In this document: piece after piece, positions 34,483 to 55,900 of the stretch
How positions within the stretch are numbered: position 1 is the stretch's first letter
Layout: every line of letters begins with the position of its first letter
NCBI RefSeq assembly: GCF_037325665.1
Contig: NC_090251.1
Coordinates: 23,090,398 to 23,154,397 of the forward strand
Direction of reading: 5' to 3'
DNA length: 64,000 nt
Origin: Littorina saxatilis
Lineage: Eukaryota; Mollusca; Gastropoda; Littorinimorpha; Littorinidae
Notes under the pieces: model-generated
The model's input: only the letters and a program-made list of their open reading frames with translations
Told to the model about the DNA's origin: nothing
Databases searched by the model: none
Program-made: the position numbers and the translations under genes

Positions 34483-35130
34483 AATGTGATCACAATTAAC
34501 GAAAATAGATTAATTAGTCTTACGATTAAAATTTAAGAAATCGATCCAAAAATGATTTCATCTTATTCTTTATCGTTTCCTGATTCCAAAAACATATAGA
34601 TATGATAGGTTGTATTCAAAACAAGCTCAGAAAGTTAACACGAATACAGAAAAGCGCGCTTTCCTGCTTAGCACAATACGCTACCGCGCTATTCTGGCGT
34701 GTGCATATTACTGCGTTTTGCACGTGGGAGGTGAGCGATTTCCTTCTCGCGGGGATTGACGAAGCCGGCTGTACTCAGTGTCTTGGTGAAAAAAATACAG
34801 TGCGTTCAGTTTCATTCCGTGAGTTCGACAGCTTGACTAAATGTAGTAATTTCGCCTTACGCGACTTGTCTATTTCTTTTTTTGACTGTTACCTCTTTGT
34901 CAAGAAGTCTTTCTCTTTTACTCTGCATGCAATTTCTGTCCTGTCTTTTCTGTCAATCGTGTTATATTTTTCTGTTGCTTGTTTTTCTTAATGTTGCTAG
35001 TCGTTTTTGTTTCTTCAAACTGGATGCATTAAAACTCAAGTTGCCCTGAAAGTCAAATTTTGTTCCAGTTATCTATAGCTTGTGACATCACAAAAAGTAC
35101 CAAAATGTGTGTGTGGTGATGATTGGATGT

Positions 35131-35590
35131 GGTCTGGGTGGCCGAGTGGTAAACGCACTTGCCTCGGAAGCGAGAGGTTGCGAGTTCGACCCTGGGTCAG
35201 GGCGTTAGCAATTTTCTCCCCCCTTTCCTAACCTAGGTGGTGGGTTCAAGTGCTAGTCTTTCGGATGAGACGAAAAACCGAGGTCCCTTCGTGTACACTA
35301 CATTGGGATGTGCGCGTTAAAGATCCCACGATTGACAAAAGGGTCTTTCCTGGCAAAATTGTATAGGCATAGATAAAAATGTCCACCAAATACCGTGTGA
35401 CTTGGAAAAATAGGCCGTGAAAGGTGAATGCTCGCCCTAATAGGCTTGAGGTTTGCTGGCCGATGTGAATGCGTGATATATTGTGTAAAAAATTCCATCT
35501 CACACGGCATAAATAAATCCCTGCGCCTTGAATCCGTGGTTGAGATATGTGCGCGACATAAATTCCATAAAATAAATAAATAAATAAATG
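35131..35590 (+). mobile_element. tRNA-headed SINE with (AAAT)n tail
   Basis: Head GGCCGAGTGGTAAACGCACT with a serine/leucine-tRNA-like start and GAGTTCGACCCTGGG as B box. The central body GTTAAAGATCCCACGATTGA and GGGTCTTTCCTGGCAAAATT is shared with the SINE at 60013. The 3' part is TTCCATCTCACACGGCATAA and AAATAAATAAAT. Confidence 0.85.
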
Positions 35591-36303
35591 TGGAGGTAGT
35601 ATGGTGTGTGTGTGTGTGTGTGTGACTTTTACGTGTGGTTCACTGAACAGAAGCATAAAGCAAACTGACAGAAACAGATGAGTAAGCAAAGGATAGCAAA
35701 CAACTTCATATATTGCTAAAAAGCATCCATCAAAAGATAAGATGTATATAGCCAATTACTGTGCCTCGTATACACACACACACACATACACACACATGAA
35801 AACACAAATGCCATACATGCAAGCTCATGTACACACATACACACTCTAACAACAACAACGAAACACATGTTTGTTAGCAGTTCGTCAATCACGTATAGGG
35901 GACCCTTATCTCAGCTGTATTACAGAATAATAACAGCAATACATAAAGATACCAGATATTTTAAAAAAAATTTTAGGTCAACGAAACAAGTGAATACCTT
36001 CAACATTCATGATGATGATTAACACTATCGAAAAACTTGCATGGCTACAAAATTTCCAAAACAACATCACTTTAAGAAAACATGCTCCCAGGTTTCAATA
36101 CAGTATTAATGACATCATGTTTGCAATGGCAGTGTCATTAAAATACGTTGCAACTTCGAAAGTGAAAGTAGACAAAGAGTAACGTCCCTTGATCAACCTA
36201 CTTTCGGAATGCAGTCCCCTTAGAAATGGTGGAAAGAAGCAGCATCGCAAGTTCAATCTCACAGCACAAGCAATTCCCGTCTCCGGCGGCCCCTGCTGTC
36301 AGA

Positions 36304-46540
<10,237 letters not shown>

Positions 46541-47400
46541 TTGTGTTTGTGCGTGCATATGGTGATGAGTGAGTGTATGACAATTGCGTGTGATGATGAT
46601 TGTGTGATGTGTGTGTTTATGGTGACAATTGTGTGTGATGATATTGTGTGATGTGTGTTTGATGATGAGTATGTGTGATGATGATTGTGTGTTTATGATG
46701 ATAGAAAGAGTGTGTGTGTGTGAGACAGAGAGAAATAGCTTGTTATAAAATTTTGTGAAGAGGAATTTTTAATGAATCATTTGCAAGTTTGTGAAATTTC
46801 ATGCAATAAATTAATTACCAAATTAGAACGGATTCATCTCGTTGTTTGATGTGTGTCTCTGTGTCCCAAATACTTCATGTCTGGAAGGGCAGACAGACCA
46901 ACTCACACTCTCTCTCTGAAATGACACACAAGAGTCATCCACTCCATTAACAGATGATTCTGTTTTTAATAAATTGACAGTATTTCTAAAACATTGCACA
47001 TTTGTAAATCGGTTTGATTTACATTAGCTCTAAAATGTTTAAAAACTCTACTTCTTGAAAATAAACACCTACAACTTGGTGTTACTTTTGATTTTGGTTA
47101 AACTAGCATGATTTAAAAATCTTATCTCAGACACTGTAGCCATACATCAAATGCTGCCTGTAAGTTTAATAATCATAAAACATTTTATAAATCTGTATTA
47201 CACACACATAAATGCTTCAAACTTTTTTTTTCATGTTTAAAAATATATACCTATAACCTTCCTGTGTAGACCAGTTTATAAACGACCACAGATCTGTCGA
47301 GGCTTTGACACGGAATAAGACCATCCTTCCAGTTCAACACACTCAAAATCTACAGCCTACTTGCTTCCTGTGCAGCGCTGATTTCATTTTGAAAATTGAC

Positions 47401-47772
47401 ACAGGCTTCAGTTTGTTTGTTTGTTTGTTCATGGGCTGAAACTCCCACGGCTTTTACGTGTATGACCGTTTTTACCCCGCCATTTAGGCAGCCATACGCC
47501 GCTTTCGGAGGAAGCATGCTGGGTATTTTCGTGTTACTATAACCCACCGAACTCTGACATGGATTACAGGATCTTTTTCGTGCGCACTTGGTCTTGTGCT
47601 TGCGTGTACACACGGGGGTGTTCGGACACCGAGGAGAGTCTGCACACAAAGTTGACTCTGAGAAATAAATCTCTCGCCGAAAGTGGGGACGAACTCACGC
47701 TGACAGCGGCCAACTGGATACAAATCCAGCGCGCTACCGACTGAGCTACATCCCCGCCCTACAGGCTTCAGT
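47401..47772 (-). mobile_element. tRNA-headed SINE with 12-bp target duplication
   Basis: Minus-strand copy (47413-47760) of the GGGCGGGGATGTAGCTCAG-headed SINE with (CAAA)n tail. ACAGGCTTCAGT is duplicated at 47401-47412 and 47761-47772. It lacks the short CACTCGTG segment present in the copy at 25112-25494. Confidence 0.95.
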
Positions 47773-48013
47773 AATGTAGTGAAGAAAGCCAGAAATGTCC
47801 ACTCTGCAAGGAAACCAGCCAAGCTATGTATGTTTGCAATGTGTCCATGAATGCATATTTCTCATGTTAAAGCCTGGACAGATCTACTATTATAATTTAC
47901 AAAATGATGAACATCCGAAGGTGGGTATGTTTGAACACCAGTGTGTGGAAATGGCCACACTGAACCTTACCTTCCATAAAAAAAACCCACTAATCTGGCA
48001 TTAAAAAACCCAA

Positions 48014-48402
48014 CTCAAGCAATCTTTCTTTCTTTATTTGGTGTTTAACGTCGTTTTCAACCACGAAGGTTATATCACGACGGGGAAAGGGGGGAGATGG
48101 GATAGAGCCACTTGTCAATTGTTTCTTGTTCACAAAAGCACTAATCAAAAATTTGCTCCAGGGGCTTGCAACGTAGTACAATGTATTACCTTACTGGGAG
48201 AATGCAAGTTTCCAGTACAAAGGACTTAACACTTCTTACATACTGCTTGACTAAAATCTTTACAAAAATTGACTATATTCTATACAAGAAACACTTAACA
48301 AGGGTAAAAAGAGAAACAGAATCCGTTAGTTGCCTCTTACGACATGCTGGGGAGCATCGGGTAAATTCTTCCCCCTAACCCGCGGGGGGTTCTCAAGCAA
48401 TC
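48014..48402 (-). mobile_element. SINE-like element without an obvious tRNA head, 11-bp duplication
   Basis: CTCAAGCAATC flanks both sides (48014-48024, 48392-48402). Read on the minus strand the 367-bp element opens GCGGGTTAGGGGGAAGAATT, runs through ATGCTCCCCAGCATGTCGTA and ends GACGTTAAACACCAAATAAA with (GAAA)n. I see no A/B-box pair. Target duplication and simple-repeat tail show LINE-type insertion. Confidence 0.85.
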
Positions 48403-49467
48403 AATTATTTAAAATACAAGACAGCTTATTATCAGAATCTCCTCATAGAAATGTGGACAACCTGCAGTACCTAACTCTAACCCTTCCAGGAACATTTTCA
48501 TATGTGAGAAAAACAAAAAAAATTTTCCTAAACACTAAATTACTCTGTTGTAAGGATCTGCAGACAAAGTCCCCTTTAAAGTACAGGACATCAACACATG
48601 TCCAGTTTTTTCTGAGAATAACCCTACACCAGATGAGAGTCTGAAAATGTGTGCTCAGGATTGATGACTGGTACATGAAACATTATGCCCATTATATATA
48701 GCAGTATGTGAGAGTTGTGTGAAACTAGTCTGGTAGCACCTGACAGAAATTGAGAATAAGAGGCATTAAAATGTCAAAATGCTTCTTGTACTCTCGGGTG
48801 TCAGAACTAGACTGGTTCTGCACAACTGGCACTAACTGCTGTTAAAAGACTTCCAAAGAGAAAAATAATACACACATCTGGCAGTGAACCTTACACAAGC
48901 TATAAGCACCAATGGTTGCTGTGGCATCCGACTATATGTGCGCCTTGAGTCGCCTGTTGGTGAGGTATGTGTGCGTTACAAATATTCGTATTATTATTAT
49001 ATGTACAACTACAAGAACCATACCCATATTAGTTAAATGAAAGAGACAGAACCAAAATTATGAAATAAGAACAGGTGTCCATACATAAAACTGATGAATA
49101 CACATTCAGCGATTCCTGTATGCATGCTTGTGTGTATGCAGCTTTTCGGAGACAGAGAAGACTTGGTTGATGACATGGAAATGGAGTGAGCAATTCAACC
49201 CATGCACTGGTAATTGTTTAAGCCCTCATGACATTACTTCCCACAGACCAATACGGAAATATTTACATATACATTCCAATTTATACACAGCTCCCTTTTG
49301 CCAGGACGAATATAAAAGTTGCCGTAATTGCAGCAGCCATGTTGGCTTTATAATGAATCTATTTTGGTTTATCCCAGGGGGGTTGCCATTTTTACTAAAC
49401 ACAGACAAATCTATCATTTCCTGCTAATATCGAACTTGTTCCTACCTTGGGCGGGTGTTAATAATCC

Positions 49468-49520
49468 CCCCCCCCCCCCCCTGGAAAGAAGACAGGACTG
49501 CTAGGGGGGGGGGGGGGTGG
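49468..49520. repeat. C run and G run able to pair
   Basis: About 14 C, a 25-bp spacer, then about 13 G with a further G-rich part. It lies about 450 bp past the KIFC1 stop in the direction of transcription, perhaps in the 3' UTR. Confidence 0.85.
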
Positions 49521-49952
49521 GGGTGTGTGATGGGGTCAGCCTACACATTTTTGTTATTCAAATGACACAGGGAAGAAGCTAATTGCACAGGGCAAAGAGT
49601 TGTAGGCAGGCTGACTGGGACACAACTATTACCCAAAGCACAGGGTAGGTTTAGTCACAGCTTGGTGCTCCCTTTCTCTTGACACAGGCAAACCAGCCAC
49701 AAGCAGAATGCCAAGGTAGCCAAGTCACATACTATTCAACCAGCGAACAGACTTAGACAGCCATTTGTCCAGCAAAATGAAGCTTCTTGGAGTGCCGCAG
49801 TTTGTAGTAAGCAATCCGTGCTCATTTTGCCCAAAGCCCACTCAGTCCTCCAGATAAGCATTGGCAACTATGGGTATGAACAGTGTGGTGCAACTTGCTT
49901 GGACGATCGCTGGCTCCACTTCTGTCATTCATGAGACTTGTGCGTCCAACCT

Positions 49953-52900
49953 TCATTTTGATCGTTTCTGCGCTGTGCCGATATTGCACTGGTTCACCTG
50001 CAAACAGATAAACAGCATTTGATAAATAACAGAATTTTTGTTTCGCAAAAATGCATCAATAACAAAATGGCAAGTGCTGAGGAAAAAAAGAAGTAGAGCT
50101 GAAGTGAACTGAGGTGATTTGTATTCAATTTGTGAAGGATAAAAACTGTTTCAAGTAAGAGGCCTTTTTTTCTAACCTGTCCTTACATAACAAGAATTGA
50201 AATACTCAGAAGAACTGTACAGAATCAAAGAAGCCTACATAGCAGAATGACAAAACAATTTGAGCCTGTGAATGTACACACAATCAAGAAGACATTCATT
50301 ACATCCACATCACTCACACATCAACACATGAAAATAACCAGAGAGCTACTAGTATTTATTTGACAAAGTTATCCTGCAAAAGCTGATCATGTGATAGAGT
50401 AAACCAGCTATGCTGTGGCATAAATCCATCAGGCATGAGCAAGATCGGTCGCCCACTCGCCACATGCGACCAGAAATGAGTGCGAGTGAGTAGAAAGTCT
50501 TATAATGATCGCCCACTTGGCGAGTGAAAATTTTGGGTCTGTGGTATTATCATTTTCCCAGCGACGATTGTCTGTTGTGAAGCACGTTGTCGTCTACGAC
50601 TGCTAAAATTGGATGCGATCGGAGCTCCAGTTCGAGCTGATTGGAAAATTCTCTTTAGTGACCATGAACCAATCAGAATGACCAAAACCGTATTTCGGGG
50701 TTATCAGGACTTTCCGTTGACAGGAGTTTAACCAATCAGAATTGTCGACGCAGCATGCATGTCTCAGCAGCCTAGGCAGATGTGAAACTGTAAACATGTG
50801 GAAATACTTGGACAACTGCCAGCCCCCAAAGAAAAAAGCCGAACCAGAGGGAACGGAGTCCGAGAGATTGAAAAAGTATGACTCTGGACAGAGGAAGTGT
50901 TCCTTCCAGGCAGACTGGACAAAATCTGACTGGTGAGCAGAGAGACTGGCTAAACTATGATCGGGGAAAAAAACGTCATGTGTACTGCTTGCGAAAAGCA
51001 TGCCGCTTCTGAGAAGGAGAGAAAGGGGCCCTTCGTTGTCGGTACATGTACGAACAAATTGAGAAAGATGATGATTCCGATGCATATTTGTGAATCCAAA
51101 CATTTCCTTGCAGAATGATCTCCCTGTGATTTTGGTTTAATGATCTGTTTTGTTTGATTTCCTCTTCTTGATTACTTCTGTGCCCCAATGCGCACTGCTA
51201 GCAACCTGATCCATGGGTTACATCTAATATGGTTGAATAAAACTTTCCTACCCAAAAAAAAATCATTTTGTTCTTTGGTAACTCATTTTTGTGGGCGAGT
51301 GAATTTGTTTGTGGGCAAGTCAATTTTGAAATTCACTAGCCAGACCTGTTTACCCCCATAAGTGTTTTGGAGTAATGCTCAGCCCCAAAAATAGTAATCC
51401 TGGCACAAAAATAGTAATCATCCAGCATTCGTCGCCAATTACAACGCACATGACAACTGTGTCTGCGAAACGCAATCATGCACATATATCCATCATTCAC
51501 AAACAAAACACATCAGTCAGTTTTTGTAGTCATCATAATTTCAAAGAAGATCACATCAAAAGCACATGCATCACTGATTCTTTTTCTTTTGCTCGTAGTA
51601 GGCCTTTTTCAGTGTGTCAAGCGCTTCTCTTCTGTACTTGCGCTTGCCGAATGAGTGAGGGCGAGACTTCACCACTAGAAGGCTCTCCAGCGTCTCATCA
51701 GACAGACATGATCTCTGGTCGGTCCTGTGCTTTTTCACCCCATTTTGCCATTGAAAAAAACAATGCCAAACATGTGAATTAATAAAAAAAATATATTTGT
51801 TTTAAAATATGTTTTTTAACATTTTTATCATTTATGAAAATCGTAGTCTTAACACGGATAGCGGAATGGCGTATTTTTTGCAGAAAATCGTAATAAATTA
51901 CGCCAAAATCGTAAGGGTAAACAGGTCTGACTAGCCCACAAGGCGAGTGAAAATTTTGGAACTTGCTCATGCCTGAATCCATCAAACATGTTTTTACCTA
52001 TGGTGGACATAAACCTTTTGGGCAGCTTCAACCAATGGTAGCTAAGTTTAATGATTTGCAGGATGTGATTGCTGTCACTGCACACCAGAAAGAAAGCGCA
52101 AGAGAGGCAGACCCAAGAACACCTGGCGATGAAAGGTAGAAGGAGAACTGCAGATCATGAATCATACGTGTGGTATTATCCAGAGACTCGCCCAGAACAG
52201 ACAGGAGTGGAGGTCCTTCGTTGCTGCCCTACAATGCCAACCGGCATAACGGGCAGTAAGTAAGATGTGATTGCTGACCTACATCATAAGAGCAACAAAC
52301 CTTTGTGGCAAAACGGAGTGAGTTGAGGGTTTCTGAGAAGTTCTCCTCCTTAGGGGACACGTTGACAAACATCAGCGTCTTGCTGTTGCCTCCTAGAGAG
52401 TTCTGTAGCAAGAAGGTCAGCTTGCTGTCTCTGTAAGGGATGTGGTTCTCCTGCACAATTTAAATAAAACACATTTTGACATTTCTTTTTCAGTGTCGAT
52501 CTAACTACACCATCACCCAGGAACACACACACACACACACATTCAGTGTTCTGTCATAGAATATAAGACAAAAGTCATTGCTATCCACTCGTTAAAAGTC
52601 AACTTGTAAATCTTCGAGCCTACAAGGAAGTCATGACTTACACAGTACAAATGCACTACAAGGGAGTCATGACTTGCAAAGTACATACGCAGCAGATAAA
52701 AAACACTTATAATTTGACTTCTCAACATCTTCGAACAAAGTAACATAAGTCACACTTAGTAAATCATTTGTGGCAGCACCTTTACAAAAGTTTCAGGAAA
52801 TGTTAAAATTCATGATCAAGAAGAATTCTGTGAAATGTGACTGACCTTGTTGCCCAGAGCCATGATAACGTTGCCAAGGTGACTGAGGCTTTTGTTGATG

Positions 52901-55900
52901 GCCTGAGTCTCCTTTAACCTCTTGCCCTCTGACCCTGAGTCCTTCAGCCTCTCACTGCCAGCAAGGTCAACTAGGTTCAAGGTTCCTGTGGAAAAGATTG
53001 ACAACGTTATGACGGAAAATATTGACAACGTTCAGCAGTCTCCAACAAGACACGTTCATCTGGGGTAGCAAGACTGACTGTAACATTATAAGATGTTTGG
53101 TGGCTTGTTGACAGACCAGCTTTTTTGTTGGTCCAAGGGGACCATATCGTCTTTTGTTTAATCTTTATCGACCAAGGCCGAAGGCCGCGGTTGATAAATA
53201 TGAGACAAAAGGCGATATGCTCCCCGAGGACCAACAAAAAAATGCTGGTCTGACAACAAGCCACCAAACATTGTTTTTGTCATCATTTTGGTTGTGCAAC
53301 AAAATGCACAATAACCCACAGGGAGACGAATTTTTAGAATCCCATCGTCACAGTAGCACGAGATAACACGTCAAACTTGTATGTGACGTCAAACGTAGCT
53401 TGTTGACGCTTTTCTTCCAGTCTAAAAATGTACAGAGCTGCGATCATACCTGTGAATTCAGTAAGTGTTGAGCATATTTCTTTTCTTTTAAGTGTTTATG
53501 ACTTTTCGTTGTGGATTTTGCGATTACAGAGATAAGTTGCAAATTGACCATGAGTCGCCGCGGTAATTATCAACATTGATTGGGTCTTTGAGAGTGAATG
53601 CTTACAATCGTTGTCCTCGGAAACACAAATCCAAAGCCACGATGGTTCCACACATCAAACAATCAGCCTGATTGGCTTTTACTTTGACAATCCACGTTTC
53701 ACATGAAAGCTCAACCCATTCACCACCTCGAGTTATTGCATGGGGAACATGAGATTTATTTACCATGTGTTTGTGAATGAAAACTCGTGAAAATGATGAC
53801 AATTCTTTTTCTTTCCGCAACTGCATGCCAGAACGCTTCTTGAATTTCTCAAGTTCCAGCTTCTGGCACAACCACATGCAGCCATGATGTGCAACATTTC
53901 ACAATCACTATTCCAGCCTGATTTACAATGTATACACCGGATGACACTGTTTCTGACAGCAGCCCAGTTTGGGATCAGTACAAGACAGTCCTCCAAGTTG
54001 TGCAACTCTACAGTCCAAAATAGTGTTAAGGCACGTTAACTTATAAACTGCTAATAAAACAGACCGTCATTTGGAGAAATAACTAAGGAGAACGTGGTTA
54101 TAAACTCACCTTTACAGTTCTCGCCTGTGATGCTGTTGGTGCCAGTGAGACGCAGCATGAAGACGGAGTGACTGCGAGACGAGCGCTCGTTGCACTTGGT
54201 GGCAGCCACAGCACGATTCTCACTGGCCTGCTTCAGCAGTTTGTTGATCTGATAAAGCAGAATACAAAGTTACTGAAGTTACTCTCACATTCAAATAAGA
54301 ATTCCGACACAAGAAAATTCTGAAATACAGCCATCCCCCTCAGTGATCATGACTACATTAATGAAAAATTGACACAAAGTTGAACATTCTTTTGGATATA
54401 TATGCTTATAAACAAATATCAATATGTGATGCTACTGTCTTATCATGTGATGTAAGAGTTCTTGAAATGTGATGCAAACTTTTTGCCCCTATCCATATCT
54501 AATTTTGAGGAATTCACAACATAATCAAAGAATTAAACATCATGTTACTGACAAAGACCTGAACGCAGCATGACAGCAAATCATTATCAGCCACTTACCA
54601 CTTTTCTCAGGTGTTAAAAGCGACTGCAAATCCTCTTAGTCTTACTGAAGTTGCTCTCACATTTAAATGAGAATTCAGAGTCAGACACAAGAACATCCTG
54701 AAATGTTGCTTGCATGAATGAAATGTTGCTTTGCAGGATGCAAAAACTCTGCCTCAAAAATGGTCTTTGAAACCACCAATATCACAGGATTATTGTTACA
54801 GACTTGTATTTTCTTCCAGCAGACACGCTAATCCCACTGCAGTATTTCCAACATAAAGATAGCTGTAAGCAGGCTTGCTCCTGACAAGCCATTAGGGGCA
54901 TATTCCCGGGTTTTACCCTGACTTTAGATGAGATACACAAGTGTATGCGTGTTTAGGTGGTATCAGCCATCTGCTCTTATGGCAGAACAACAGGTCTTTT
55001 ACGTGCCACTGTTGGGAAATGGGGGTGGGACATGGATACCATCTCTGGGTCTGCACATAAAGTTGACCCATGTCCATCCACAATTCAAACCCGAGGACCA
55101 CAAGTTCAGTGCTCTGCCACCTGAGTTAACCGGGCCCCCAGGGATGGTCTTGCCAGCTACACACCTGGTCCTGACTGGTGACGGGGACAGACGTGAGGTT
55201 GGTGACAGTGACGTTGTTGTCTTTGCCACCCAGTCGGATCTCCAGCTTGGCGCTCTTGTCCTTGCTGCTGTTCAGTAAGTCTCCCAGCGTCTCGTTGTAG
55301 ATCTCCACAAAGGACGTGTTGAATTCATACTGCAACAAAACAAAGAGTGAGGTGACTCAATATGATCAATATGCAGTGAATTCAGAACGTGAGCGCCATT
55401 GACTGCAGGATTTATTTTGTAGCCAAACAACCATAGATAGAAAAGAAAATCTTATTAACAGGCATGGGAATTGAAAATTGTAAAAAAGGCGAAAAATTTA
55501 TAACTGAAGACGCGAAGCGTCAAGTCGACGGCGCAAAGCGCCTAGCCTTACTAGGGGGGTCCGGGGGCATGCCCCCCCGGAAATTTTGTTTCTCCAAAGA
55601 ACCCAGATGGTGCAATCTGGTGTCATCTGAGCTCCAAGTTTGCCATTAAATTCTGTTTTTAGAATTAGAGTTTTTAGTACAAAAATGTACCAATTTTTGC
55701 TTTTTTGAAGAAAAAAAATATATACATGTATTATATGGTTTACATTTGTAAAAAAATTGATCTGTTGAGACAAACAGGAAAATGTAACTTGTAACACAAT
55801 CTGTGCAATCTGGTTTACTTTCAAACATAAAAGTTCAATAACTGAGGCGGGCGGTAGCAGTGCGTGAACAAAGTACGGAAAGTTTTCGCGGGCTTTTCTG

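Larger units (their letters stand above)
33390..34869 (+). mobile_element. ACAAG/hairpin repeat family 1, copy 4, with two nested insertions
   Basis: Hairpin TTTAGTCAAGTTTTGACTAAA at the left and CGCCTTACGCGACTTGT at the right mark the ends. Its extra length comes from a SINE (33528-33909) and a TTAA-flanked MITE (34240-34478). TGACGTCA is kept at 33964-33971. It is more diverged than the copies in GOLT1. Confidence 0.85.
28897..36303. other. intergenic region between GOLT1 and ITFG2
   Basis: No coding exon was recognised over 7.4 kb. It should include the GOLT1 3' UTR (AATAAA at about 29699 and 29784 are candidate poly(A) signals, unproven) and the ITFG2 promoter. Identified content is a 133-bp TIR element, two (CT)n or (GT)n tracts, SINE tail and full SINE copies, a CAGGCATG element, and a nested cluster at 33390-34869. 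The stretches 30130-30640, 31870-33385 and 35600-36300 show nothing further. Confidence 0.6.
46541..49952. other. convergent intergenic region between ITFG2 and KIFC1 stops
   Basis: No coding exon recognised. The first 150 bp after the ITFG2 stop is made of TGTGTGATGATG-type simple repeats. Two SINEs lie at 47413-47760 and 48025-48391. 49468-49520 holds a C run and a G run. The KIFC1 3' UTR must start at 49952 leftward, but I could not assign its poly(A) site. Confidence 0.6.

Noticed and set aside
36226-36303. Longer N-terminus for ITFG2 from ATG 36226
   Set aside because: The extra 26 residues do not resemble the family. Start at 36304 or 36307 gives the length expected from vertebrate ITFG2.
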